DNA of 64,000 nt from Desulforhabdus sp. TSK (GCF_022836495.1 NZ_BQXM01000019.1:1-64000); one strand, 5' to 3'. Positions 51,744 to 61,748 are shown, counted from the first letter of the stretch. The notes: a model not told the origin generated them from the sequence alone. Program-made: numbers and translations.

Positions 51744-53221
51744 ACAGGCCTCCTGTCGTTTATGTAGAATTGATTGAAAATCGAAGTCTGTCCTCTCAAT
51801 AACGCGAGCTTGTCCAGGTATTCCGGGTTGGACAAGTAAATCTTTCCGTATACCTCCAGGCCGAGCTCGGTCCATTGCCTGATCCACCGGCAGTAGTGGG
51901 TGTTCGGCTGGAAGGGGCTTCCCTCCCTCACCCACGCTTCGTAGTAGCACCCCCCCGCGCAGAGGGCCCGTGCCCAGCAGGCCATACAGAGGGGCTTTCG
52001 GTCCACCACCGCTTCCCGGCGGAAGCCTTCCACTTTGCTCCCGTCCAGGCCGGTGAAAAGGTTTCCCATGCAGAACGCGTCCTCGCCGAGGAATCGCTGG
52101 CATGAGTAAAGGCGTCCCTCCGGGTCCGCGGCAAAGAGCCCCAGTCCAGCTCCGCAGGGACGGGTACGGACTTCGCTTTGATGGATGACCGTCAGCAGAT
52201 CGATGAGATTGGAAAAGCCCAAAAATTCGTTGGTTCGGGCGGCTTCCAGAAACCTGTCGGCAAGCCGGCGGAACTGATCCATGAGACCATCCAGCCTGGA
52301 GGCATCGAATTGATAGGCCGGGTGATTGGTTGTGACGGGAGCGAGCCCCACCTCCGCAAATCCCAGTCCCAGCAGATGGTCCAGGATGTCCGGCACCGCC
52401 TGGGGGGCGTCCACCAGCGTGACCCGGGCCACGACGGGTTTGCGCACCGATGCTCGCAGGAGCTCTTTCAGTCCCGGCAGAATGGCACCGTAAGACGGCC
52501 GTCCATCCCGAAAGCGCCGGTTGCGGTCATGGATTTCCTGTGGCCCGTCCATACTGACGGTCACCCCGATGTCCCGGTCCACGAGGAATTGGATCACCTC
52601 CGGTTTGAGGAGCGTTCCGTTGGTGGTCAGGGCGAAATCCATGTGCTTGCCCTTTTCATCCGCTTTCTCGCGGGCGTAATCGACCGCCGAGGAAATCAGG
52701 GGGAGGTTCAAAAGGGGCTCTCCACCGAAAAACACCAAAACCAGCTTCTCAGCCGCGGCCGCATGCTCCAGGAGGAAATCGATTCCCTTTTCCGCCACGT
52801 CCCGGCTCATCGTCCGATGCCCCCTCCTGCCTCCGCTGGATCCGTCCCCTTCCGAGTAGTAGCAATAGCGGCAGGCCAGGTTGCACGCCTCCGTCACCTG
52901 GAGGATCAGGGTCTGCATGGGGACGGGATGTGGAGAGGGCGCAGTCGGCATGGGCTTCCCATCCGCCTTCACAAAGCTCGACGGGACGAGGATATGCCTC
53001 TTCACCAGCCCTCTCAGCAGTTCGCCCCTTTCCTCCGAAGGATAGCCGACGAAGTCCTGGAGCAGACGGCTCTCGCTCCGGACTTCCCCTTGCGGCACGC
53101 CATCCAGCAAGGCTTTGATGCCTGCATCCAGCTGATAGACGGCATTTTCCTTCACGAGAAAGATGAAATCCCGGCCATCTGCCTGGAACATCCTGTTTTC
53201 GGCTATAGAAAATTCCCTCAT
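51740..53221 (-). CDS. qhpD: Radical SAM/SPASM thioether-forming enzyme QhpD
   Basis: This 493-residue enzyme installs the three Cys to Asp/Glu thioether bonds in QhpC. The radical SAM cluster motif is C113-x3-C117-x2-C120 (EACNLACRYCYY). The C-terminal SPASM region has extra cysteines (TRPCGAGLGLF, YSCQRFLGEDAFC, CMACWARALCAGGC, HYCRW) for two auxiliary 4Fe-4S clusters. An N-terminal domain binds the leader in known members. It is placed 7 nt after qhpA and overlaps qhpC by 4 nt. Radical SAM chemistry works without oxygen, so this step needs no change in an anaerobe. Confidence 0.93.
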   Translation of the reverse strand: MREFSIAENRMFQADGRDFIFLVKENAVYQLDAGIKALLDGVPQGEVRSESRLLQDFVGYPSEERGELLRGLVKRHILVPSSFVKADGKPMPTAPSPHPVPMQTLILQVTEACNLACRYCYYSEGDGSSGGRRGHRTMSRDVAEKGIDFLLEHAAAAEKLVLVFFGGEPLLNLPLISSAVDYAREKADEKGKHMDFALTTNGTLLKPEVIQFLVDRDIGVTVSMDGPQEIHDRNRRFRDGRPSYGAILPGLKELLRASVRKPVVARVTLVDAPQAVPDILDHLLGLGFAEVGLAPVTTNHPAYQFDASRLDGLMDQFRRLADRFLEAARTNEFLGFSNLIDLLTVIHQSEVRTRPCGAGLGLFAADPEGRLYSCQRFLGEDAFCMGNLFTGLDGSKVEGFRREAVVDRKPLCMACWARALCAGGCYYEAWVREGSPFQPNTHYCRWIRQWTELGLEVYGKIYLSNPEYLDKLALLRGQTSIFNQFYINDRRPV

Positions 53222-53228
53222 GGGCTGC

Positions 53229-54893
53229 CTACTTGATATGGGTGATGAAGTCCGGCACGGTCGTGACCAGGAGCGACCTTCCCTTGAATTCCTGGGCGCC
53301 CTCTTTATAGGTGGCCACGATGGCGATGAGCCCCGTGCCTTCCCGGTGCTGAGGCCGCGATTCGATAGGTCCGTAAGTCGTAATCGGTGTATACAGGCCG
53401 TTTGGCACCGGCGTATCCAGGTACTTCAGGTCGTCGTCGTTGTCCCGGGTTTTCTCCTCTTCGAGGGTCCACTGGGCATTGACGGGCTCGAGGATCAAAT
53501 CGTCCGCCGTGTCAGGCTTTCCGTCTTTCCCATAGGATACGGCGCGCGCCACAAACTGCACGCCCTGGGGGGGGTATGCCGGGCCGCAGCTGACCCGGGC
53601 GCGTCCCAAAGCCGGGAATATTTTAATGCCGTCCACTTTGTTGTAGATGGAAATCTTCCCGTCAAGGGGCTTTCCCTTCACTTTGAGCTGGACCGGTCCC
53701 ACGGAAGCATTCGCTCCCACCGCCACTTTGCAGAGGTACCTGGAGGCGCCCTTCTTTTCGATCTTCTTCACCTGTATGTTGGCGTCGGAGAATTGTACGT
53801 CCTGCTCCTTGAGGGGTTCAGGCAGGTTGGCCCCTATGATCAGCAGGTCCTGGGTGGCAGAAGGCGAAACCTTCAGGGACTGGGGAAACACGGCGAGAAC
53901 GCCGGGGCTGCCACCCACCCGGGCGAAGCGTTCATTCCCCTGTGAATTGGCATCCTGGACGACACTCCACCACTTCCCCGTAAATATTCCCGAGCCGCTG
54001 TCCAGGTCGAAAACGCCCTCGATCCTGCGCGTCACGGAGGACGTGAGGGCATACCGGAGGTGGTAGCCGCCGTAAAGGGTGCCGGTCCCGCTCATCTTCA
54101 GGGATATTCCGTTCAGGTAGCGAGTTTCCTTTTCAATGAGCAGCTCTCCCTCGCCCTTTTTGGGGTCGGGTTTGAAGGTGTAGCTCCCTTCATAATAACC
54201 GAGGCCGGGATCGTACCCTGAAATGACCCAGGTGCCGGTCAAGTCCGGTTCCTTGCGGTTCTTCATCCACTCCTGCCATTCGGGGGTGTCGAAGGGGTAG
54301 AGCTTGGCGAGCACCGGGACCAGGTCCTTGGATTCTGTGGCCCAGTCCATTTCCCGCATTTGTGGAATGACCGTGGGATAGTAGCCCAGGTGCAGGTTCC
54401 TGATGTCTTCCCAATTGGCCGCGGTCATCCGGTGGGAGGCGATCTTCCCGAAGGTGTGGCACCGGACGCAGGCGGTGAAGAGGCGCTTTTGGGTGTCGTC
54501 CTGGGGCGTTTCGACGTACTGGCTGTTTTCGTCGCTGTTGATGTAGGCGATCTGGGCCATCTCGCGGGGAGTCAGGCAGAGGTTCCTGCTGAGTTCCTTC
54601 ACGGCGACGTAGAATTCGGAATCCGTCACGATGGCGCTGTTGAGCCTCACCATCCTGTCGACGACATTCTTCCACTCTTCCGGGGTTTTTCTGGTGAAGT
54701 CAATGACATCGATGTAACCTTGAGGGTCGGCCTTGTGGCAGGCTCCGCACTTTTGCCTCACCACCGATGATTCGGGAAATCGAGTCTGACCGTAGGCGAC
54801 GGTCTGCAGGAAGAGCAAAGGTACCACTAATAATGGTATCAATAATAAAAATAATAGCGGGTTCGTCATACACGATTGAGTAAACTGCTTCAT
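53229..54893 (-). CDS. qhpA: Quinohemoprotein amine dehydrogenase alpha subunit (diheme)
   Basis: This 554-residue periplasmic protein has a signal segment (PLLFLLLIPLLVVPLLFLQT) and two c-type heme sites, C49-GAC-H53 and C142-VRC-H146, in the N-terminal third. The rest forms the beta domains typical of QhpA (LTGTWVISGYDPGLGYYEGS, and Ig-like repeats near the C-terminus). It carries electrons from CTQ in the gamma subunit outwards. It is the first gene of the run, with a sigma-54-like promoter and two palindromes upstream. QHNDH deaminates primary amines to aldehydes; the natural amine here is unknown. Confidence 0.93.
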   Translation of the reverse strand: MKQFTQSCMTNPLLFLLLIPLLVVPLLFLQTVAYGQTRFPESSVVRQKCGACHKADPQGYIDVIDFTRKTPEEWKNVVDRMVRLNSAIVTDSEFYVAVKELSRNLCLTPREMAQIAYINSDENSQYVETPQDDTQKRLFTACVRCHTFGKIASHRMTAANWEDIRNLHLGYYPTVIPQMREMDWATESKDLVPVLAKLYPFDTPEWQEWMKNRKEPDLTGTWVISGYDPGLGYYEGSYTFKPDPKKGEGELLIEKETRYLNGISLKMSGTGTLYGGYHLRYALTSSVTRRIEGVFDLDSGSGIFTGKWWSVVQDANSQGNERFARVGGSPGVLAVFPQSLKVSPSATQDLLIIGANLPEPLKEQDVQFSDANIQVKKIEKKGASRYLCKVAVGANASVGPVQLKVKGKPLDGKISIYNKVDGIKIFPALGRARVSCGPAYPPQGVQFVARAVSYGKDGKPDTADDLILEPVNAQWTLEEEKTRDNDDDLKYLDTPVPNGLYTPITTYGPIESRPQHREGTGLIAIVATYKEGAQEFKGRSLLVTTVPDFITHIK

Positions 54894-54985
54894 ACATGAC
54901 CTCCGAGTTTTGGGATAATGGATGGAGTGCTTATTCTTGCTGAGGGTGCCGATGGCGGCAGAGTCCTCATGGCACTCTGACTCAG

Positions 54986-55001
54986 TGCATTAATGGTGCC
55001 G
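54986..55001 (-). promoter_or_regulatory. Candidate sigma-54 (-24/-12) promoter of qhpA
   Basis: On the minus strand CGGCACCATTAATGCA matches TGGCACG-N4-TTGCA with the essential GG and GC at the exact ten-base spacing. It points to qhpA, about 90 bases away. The match is good but not perfect at the first T and the TT before GC. Confidence 0.55.
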
Positions 55002-55088
55002 CTGGGTGCGGGCGGAAGGATAACTTCTGAATCATCAACTATATACAAGGGATGCAACGGTCCGTTCTTCTGCCTGGATCCAGGAGGA

Positions 55089-55107
55089 TTGAGGCCAATT
55101 GCCTCAA
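55089..55107. promoter_or_regulatory. Candidate upstream activator site 1
   Basis: TTGAGGCCAATTGCCTCAA is a palindrome with perfect 7-bp arms (TTGAGGC/GCCTCAA). It lies about 90 bp upstream of the -24 element, a normal distance for a sigma-54 activator. Confidence 0.5.
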
Positions 55108-55160
55108 CGGCGTCGGGGTTGTTGCATGTAACTGTTGAATATGACATTGTTAAAAACATA

Positions 55161-55179
55161 TGAGGCCAATTGTGGCCAA
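55161..55179. promoter_or_regulatory. Candidate upstream activator site 2
   Basis: TGAGGCCAATTGTGGCCAA shares TGAGGCCAATTG with site 1 and lies 72 bp further upstream, about seven helical turns. Two such sites in tandem are typical for sigma-54 activators with Fis-type HTH. Confidence 0.45.
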
Positions 55180-55286
55180 ACGGGGAAAGCCCGGCAGCGG
55201 CCTCGGGAACATGGAAGGCACTGGTGGCAGTCGTATCCCGTGAGAGACTCAGAGCGTGTTACATGAAGAAGGCTTTCAGATTCACA

Positions 55287-55628
55287 TTAATCAATGCTCA
55301 GCACCACCGCCAGAGCCCTTCCGATTGAAGTCATCACAGAGTCTGAGAGCTTTCCCAGTTTGCGAACAAATCGTTCTTGCGCCAGAGAGCGCACTTGAAA
55401 AGCATCTGCCGCAGAGACCTTATCCAGCCCATTCTCAGAATTCGCTTCAATCCGGACCATCCAGGGCGCAATGCTGTATCGATCTTTCCATTCCGTGACA
55501 GGTACGATCACCTTCAGTGGCAGCAATCCCACTGCATCGTCATTCACGATGACTGCGGGCCTTGTCTTCCTGATTTCAGCTCCAACGGTTGGGTCAAGGT
55601 TAATCAGCCACACTTCGCCTCTATGCAT
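55287..55628 (-). CDS. MazF/PemK-family toxin
   Basis: This 113-residue protein begins MHRGEVWLINLDPTVGAEIR with the MazF fold landmarks RGEVW, KTRPAVIVNDD and the conserved LKVIVPVTEW strand. MazF/PemK proteins are ribosome-independent mRNA interferases. I use ATG 55628, which overlaps the antitoxin stop by 8 nt, rather than 55643. Paired with the small gene at 55621-55860. Confidence 0.88.
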   Translation of the reverse strand: MHRGEVWLINLDPTVGAEIRKTRPAVIVNDDAVGLLPLKVIVPVTEWKDRYSIAPWMVRIEANSENGLDKVSAADAFQVRSLAQERFVRKLGKLSDSVMTSIGRALAVVLSID

Positions 55629-55860
55629 GGAAACTCTCGCCATCGAGAATCGAAAATGCCGTCAATTCCTCATCGGATGCGTAGTCCGCAAGCAGAGCTT
55701 CGGCTGCGGCGGCGAGCTGCTTCTTCCTATCCTCTTGAGCGGGAGGAGACCCTGTTTGTTGTAGCTCTCGGCGCAGTTCCCCCAGCGCGCCTTCAATGAC
55801 AACCAACCGCCGTGATGGGGCAAGCCTTTTCAATGCTTCCAGGATTTCTCTCTCAGACAT
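55621..55860 (-). CDS. Antitoxin of the MazF/PemK pair
   Basis: This 79-residue acidic helical protein starts at ATG 55860 (MSEREILEALKRLAPSRRLV). It is located directly upstream of, and overlapping, the MazF-type toxin gene, the usual antitoxin place. The C-terminal DYASDEELTAFSILDGESFH is the kind of unstructured tail that wraps a MazF dimer. The frame is open upstream but without coding character. The antitoxin family is not certain. Confidence 0.8.
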   Translation of the reverse strand: MSEREILEALKRLAPSRRLVVIEGALGELRRELQQTGSPPAQEDRKKQLAAAAEALLADYASDEELTAFSILDGESFHA

Positions 55861-56243
55861 CTTGTTGCCACCTTTCCAGGAACAAAAATATGACCGATGA
55901 CCAGATGGACCCGTGTCGTGCCAGTAAAATCGATGCAAAATCTCAACTCTTGTCTCTCAACTCGCGTCTTCTCACGATCTCAATATGCCTCGACCTTCAT
56001 ACTGAGTCAAGAAAGCAGGCATGACCCCCATTATCCTTGATGAGGAGGACACGCATGAACGAGCGGCCAGGTCCAGATGGAGTACAAATGGTCCGGCAGC
56101 AGGACCCAGCCCTCGATAGTGAAGGGATGTTCCGCCCGCGTCTCCAGGACGGCGTTGCGCAGGGCATTTCGTTCTTGAACAAATCTGAATTCAGATCTAT
56201 ATTCAGTTCAAAAACAAACCCAAATTCATAAACAGGTGACCAG
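55861..56243. other. Divergent control region of two toxin-antitoxin pairs
   Basis: No gene is supported; a 64-codon plus frame from 56037 has no ribosome site. The region must hold the promoters of both the leftward mazF-type and rightward phd-type operons, and includes the palindrome at 56183. Confidence 0.45.
56183..56196. promoter_or_regulatory. Palindromic operator candidate of the Phd/RelE-type pair
   Basis: ATCTGAATTCAGAT is a perfect 14-bp palindrome 47 bp upstream of the antitoxin start and inside an AT-rich promoter-like stretch. Phd/YefM antitoxins repress their operons through such sites. Confidence 0.5.
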
Positions 56244-56507
56244 ATGAAGCCGCTGTCTGTTTCCAAGAACATCGTTTCCCTATCGGAATTTAAAGCCAGG
56301 GCCTCCCAGATGCTTCATGAGGTCCAGAATTCGCATCACCCCCTTGTCATCACCCAAAACGGCAAGGCAGCCGCAGTCCTTATTTCCCCGACCGATTTTG
56401 ACGCTCTCACGGAGCAGGCCCGCTTCATCGATGCCGTAGAAAAGGGCCTGGCGGATGTTCAGCAGGGGCGGGTGGTGGCGGATGAAGATCTGGATCTGGA
56501 GGCATGA
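56244..56507 (+). CDS. Phd/YefM-family antitoxin
   Basis: This 87-residue protein has the Phd/YefM core: IVSLSEFKARASQMLHEVQN, then HPLVITQNGKAAAVLISPTD. These antitoxins bind DNA with the N-terminal half and the toxin with the C-terminal half. It ends 4 nt inside the toxin gene (ATGA). Confidence 0.9.
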   Translation: MKPLSVSKNIVSLSEFKARASQMLHEVQNSHHPLVITQNGKAAAVLISPTDFDALTEQARFIDAVEKGLADVQQGRVVADEDLDLEA

Positions 56508-56812
56508 AGCTCCTCTGGACTGAAACCGCCAGGCAGGATCTCCTGGATATCCGACGATATATTGCCGCCGACAACCCAGCCGCCGCCAAACGATGGATCG
56601 AACGATTGAGGGCAAGTGCCCGAAGTGCCTGCCATTCGCCGCTCGCAGGTCGAAAAGTCCCGGAATTTTCGCGCGACGATATTTGTGATCGGATCGAGGG
56701 GAACTACCGCATCGTATATCAGGTCTCTGCGGATCGGCTCATCGTCTTGACCGTTTTCGAGGGGCACGCGGTTTTCCCCATGAAAAACCCGGGCGAGCTT
56801 CCTGTCGAATAA
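56504..56812 (+). CDS. RelE/ParE-family toxin
   Basis: A 102-residue protein: LLWTETARQDLLDIRRYIAA, PAAAKRWIERLRASARS, then NYRIVYQVSADRLIVLTVFE, matching the ParE/RelE fold. RelE members cleave mRNA on ribosomes; ParE members poison gyrase. The sequence does not tell which. It is coupled to the upstream antitoxin by ATGA. Confidence 0.9.
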   Translation: MKLLWTETARQDLLDIRRYIAADNPAAAKRWIERLRASARSACHSPLAGRKVPEFSRDDICDRIEGNYRIVYQVSADRLIVLTVFEGHAVFPMKNPGELPVE

Positions 56813-57113
56813 TCTACCTTTGCCGGCCCCATTTCATGGACATGATGCATGGAATGCACCCTACGCGGCTTTTGATGCTTTACTCATCTTGTTGCAGAGG
56901 CTCGCGCCATGCTTTGGCGCCCTTGTACCGTCAAGCGTTCAGGCGCGACCCTTGTCCCTCTTCCGTATCAATACAACTACTTCGTGCGAATGCTGTGAGA
57001 GGACCTTTGCCTGCGGTTCACTTTCTGCAGAATTGTATTATTGTGAGAAGAGTAAGAGGTGACAAAACCTGTTGAATGGTCAATGTCGATGACCTTGGGT
57101 CAAGGAGGCTGCC
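56813..57113. other. Intergenic region with a palindromic repeat half
   Basis: No gene is supported. A degenerate copy of the TGCAT repeat (GATGCATGGAATGCACCCTA) lies at about 56844-56863. The ribosome site AAGGAGG of the next gene is at its right end. Confidence 0.45.
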
Positions 57114-57344
57114 ATGAAAAAGCTTGCTTGCATGAATAGCTGTGTGTTCGATAGCTTGCGAGAGCTGATGAGAGAGCATTTCTCTGTTGTTCTCGTGGCG
57201 GGTGTGTTCGGCGCGTTTTTCGCGCTTGCAGCCGAAGGGAGTGCATGGGTTCCGCTTGGAGCCGGACTCGGCATACTCCTGGCGATTGTCTACGGATACA
57301 TTCCACGCATGACAGACTGTGCCGGAGCATGTCCGGTCCATTAG
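57114..57344 (+). CDS. Small membrane protein of unknown function
   Basis: This 76-residue protein starts behind a strong AAGGAGG. It has two hydrophobic spans (FSVVLVAGVFGAFFALAAEG and VPLGAGLGILLAIVYGYIP) and four cysteines (two near each end: LACMNSC and DCAGAC). I know no family. It lies just before the distal end of the CRISPR array, without evident link. Confidence 0.6.
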   Translation: MKKLACMNSCVFDSLRELMREHFSVVLVAGVFGAFFALAAEGSAWVPLGAGLGILLAIVYGYIPRMTDCAGACPVH

Positions 57345-57383
57345 TCAACAAAATCTCCCATGAAGGCATGGAAGCAACTTAGA

Positions 57384-57440
57384 CGGCTCGGGTTTTGGAC
57401 TTCCGCCCTTTCCAAGGGCACGAAGTCCACTTCCGAGCCG
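57384..57440. terminator. Long imperfect hairpin beyond the distal end of the CRISPR array
   Basis: Three nested stems pair in order: CGGCTCGG with CCGAGCCG, GGACTTC with GAAGTCC, and GCCCTT with AAGGGC around a 3-nt loop. The array is transcribed leftward into this structure, so it could end the pre-crRNA or the opposite transcript of the small gene. No clear T run is seen. Confidence 0.5.
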
Positions 57441-57514
57441 TTCGGATTTTGAGTTTTCGGCAAGCCCCTGATCGTTCATACCATTGCCGCCGAGGGGGAG
57501 TAAATACCCTTCCT

Positions 57515-60410
57515 CGGCGGATCCCCACGCGTGTGGGGAACATAGGGTTGTGTTCCTGGTGGTGGAATTCACGGTCGGTTCATCCCCACGCGTGTGGGGA
57601 ACATTCCACGAAGGAAAGGCATGCATTTGCAATGTCCGGTTCATCCCCACGCGTGTGGGGAACATTCTGTATCCTTTGGGACTTCGTGCAAAAACAGCGG
57701 TTCATCCCCACGCGTGTGGGGAACATTTCAGATCTCGTAACGGCATCGGCTCCACTGACGGTTCATCCCCACGCGTGTGGGGAACATTTCGGACATTTCT
57801 AGGGACTGCCAGTGCCGCGCGGTTCATCCCCACGCGTGTGGGGAACATGTCCCGCGATACTGCACCATCCCGTCCTGGACCGGTTCATCCCCACGCGTGT
57901 GGGGAACATGCCGTCTCCATCGCCAGCTCGTTCGCCCCGTTCGGTTCATCCCCACGCGTGTGGGGAACATTCAAGTGCCGGGAGAAGTACGCTGAGGAGA
58001 TTCGGTTCATCCCCACGCGTGTGGGGAACATTGCCAAAGTTGATGGAGCCATCGGGAAGAGTACGGTTCATCCCCACGCGTGTGGGGAACATCACTCCCG
58101 GGGAGGAATGACGCAGGGTAGGTACGGTTCATCCCCACGCGTGTGGGGAACATACCACCGGTACCGGATATGCCGCCACCAGTGGCGGTTCATCCCCACG
58201 CGTGTGGGGAACATAACGCTGAAGAGCTCAATCCCCTGAGTGCTGGCGGTTCATCCCCACGCGTGTGGGGAACATTCGTGACTCGGTGGCGCACATTCAG
58301 GAAGTATCGGTTCATCCCCACGCGTGTGGGGAACATCTCAGAAATTGAAAAATCAGAAGACGAAGCCTCGGTTCATCCCCACGCGTGTGGGGAACATGCA
58401 TGGATGGGGAGCGGATTTGGGCATTACCTCGGTTCATCCCCACGCGTGTGGGGAACATGTGATTGTCGCCCCTGGGAAATACTTTCGGACCGGTTCATCC
58501 CCACGCGTGTGGGGAACATTTGGCAGTGACTATTTCTGGCGTGAAAGATTGCGGTTCATCCCCACGCGTGTGGGGAACATGCATTCCAGGGAAAACGGGG
58601 TGTCGGTGTCAACGGTTCATCCCCACGCGTGTGGGGAACATGACTTACGTGTCATGGCGGCAGAAGGTTTTGTCGGTTCATCCCCACGCGTGTGGGGAAC
58701 ATACCATTCTTTATCAATGTCATTGTTCCAATCCCGGTTCATCCCCACGCGTGTGGGGAACATCCACTGAAACGCCTACAAGCGCGGTCAGGGGTCGGTT
58801 CATCCCCACGCGTGTGGGGAACATTTGTCGCCAATCACGGCGACGCCAAACACGACCGGTTCATCCCCACGCGTGTGGGGAACATCAATCCAGGCCTCGC
58901 TGAACAAGAAGTAATCACGGTTCATCCCCACGCGTGTGGGGAACATTGCAGGAATTGAAGCGCGAGGCCGACCAGGCGCGGTTCATCCCCACGCGTGTGG
59001 GGAACATTCCTTCCTCATGTACCATGCCTCTTTTAGCGACGGTTCATCCCCACGCGTGTGGGGAACATAATGCCAGAGCGCGGCAAAGGGCGAATGGGTG
59101 CGGTTCATCCCCACGCGTGTGGGGAACATCTTTCCTCATGCAGCTCGGTGGTTCGGCGAAGCGGTTCATCCCCACGCGTGTGGGGAACATCTTCAGACTG
59201 GCTGCCTCCTCCCCCAGGTGGACGGTTCATCCCCACGCGTGTGGGGAACATACAGTCCAAGAAAGACTTGTACATGCTTTATACGGTTCATCCCCACGCG
59301 TGTGGGGAACATCTGTAACCGTTACCTCGGCGGATTCGAGCATACGGTTCATCCCCACGCGTGTGGGGAACATGCTTTCACAGCATTCCACATAGCTCCG
59401 GACCGCGGTTCATCCCCACGCGTGTGGGGAACATAGTCTTTCCCACCACTGAGATTCCAAACATTTCGGTTCATCCCCACGCGTGTGGGGAACATTTAAA
59501 GCAATGGCTGAGTTCGGAGTGTGGCGTCGGTTCATCCCCACGCGTGTGGGGAACATTCGCACTTGCAGCCCAGGGCCATGTAGCGGAGCGGTTCATCCCC
59601 ACGCGTGTGGGGAACATACGTTGGGGACCAGGCCGTTCATCTGCGCTGCCGGTTCATCCCCACGCGTGTGGGGAACATGCTGGAGAGTGAACCGAAAGGT
59701 TCTGGAAGTCCGGTTCATCCCCACGCGTGTGGGGAACATACTTCTCGGCCAAACTTGTCAAAGACCTTCACCGGTTCATCCCCACGCGTGTGGGGAACAT
59801 TGGACCCACTTATGGGTCCTGGTACCGTTCGCCGGTTCATCCCCACGCGTGTGGGGAACATGTCCTTCAGACTGGCTGCCTCCCCCAGGTGGACGGTTCA
59901 TCCCCACGCGTGTGGGGAACATGACCAGCTTCCTGTCGATCTTGCCATCCCAGCCGGTTCATCCCCACGCGTGTGGGGAACATGTTAGCCTGAGGTTAAC
60001 TAACAGTTAACTATACGGTTCATCCCCACGCGTGTGGGGAACATGCCTCGTACTCTGCCTCGGTCTCACCCCAAGGCGGTTCATCCCCACGCGTGTGGGG
60101 AACATACGATGTTTTGCTGCAGGCCGTTCAGATCGATCGGTTCATCCCCACGCGTGTGGGGAACATCACCTGGAGCTCCTCGCTGGCTTCCTCGGCGTCG
60201 GTTCATCCCCACGCGTGTGGGGAACATTCCGGGAAGGTCGTTTTTCCCGACAAGAAGGGCGGTTCATCCCCACGCGTGTGGGGAACATACTCATGACACG
60301 GATTTCCTGGCCACCATGGTCGGTTCATCCCCACGCGTGTGGGGAACATGCACTTAACAAAAGGAATATGCCGAATCGCACCGGTTCATCCCCACGCGTG
60401 TGGGGAACAT
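57515..60410 (-). CRISPR. Type I-E CRISPR array, 48 repeats and 47 spacers
   Basis: The first (57515) and last (60382) 29-bp repeats are 2867 bp apart, exactly 47 periods of 61 bp, and I confirmed the phase at several points, so all spacers are 32 bp. On the plus strand each repeat begins CGGTTCATCCCC and ends GGGGAACAT with CCCCACGCGTGTGGGG as the hairpin. The reverse complement fits the E. coli-type I-E repeat, so transcription is leftward. The leftmost repeat is degenerate (CGGCGGATCCCC), which marks the leader-distal end. Two spacers, 59191-59222 and 59862-59893, are near duplicates. Confidence 0.98.
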
Positions 60411-60483
60411 ACTTCCTCTATCATTATGAAATGAAATGAAAATTCAGACGAGACAATCTTCACCGAAATGGGATGCTCTGACA
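60411..60483 (-). promoter_or_regulatory. CRISPR leader region
   Basis: The 73 bases between the newest repeat and cas2 are AT-rich near the array (TATCATTATGAAATGAAATG). They form the leader in which pre-crRNA transcription starts and where Cas1-Cas2 recognise the integration end. Part of the leader may lie within the cas2 3' end. Confidence 0.6.
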
Positions 60484-61693
<1,210 letters not shown>

Positions 61694-61748
61694 TTGGATG
61701 CCTCCTGCTTCGGTTGGTCTATCGTGGAAACCTTTTCATACGAGCGGG

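Larger units (their letters stand above)
54894..55286. other. qhpA control region
   Basis: No convincing gene; an 89-codon minus frame (54890-55159) has poor coding character. The region holds a candidate -24/-12 promoter and two related palindromes, listed separately. Confidence 0.5.

Noticed and set aside
42134-54893. Search for a QhpG-type flavin monooxygenase within the qhp block
   Set aside because: No frame shows a GxGxxG FAD fold of that class; the only FAD protein in the window is the thioredoxin reductase at 31.3 kb, which is of another type.
54890-55159. 89-codon minus-strand ORF upstream of qhpA
   Set aside because: It covers the -24/-12 promoter and one palindrome and has poor coding character.
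56037-56231. 64-codon plus-strand ORF between the two toxin-antitoxin pairs
   Set aside because: No ribosome site, and it runs through the operator palindrome of the Phd-type gene.
57395-60439. Many overlapping reading frames with recurring [16 protein letters not shown] and HPHACGEH text
   Set aside because: They are the three forward translations of the CRISPR repeat with spacer-encoded variation, not proteins.
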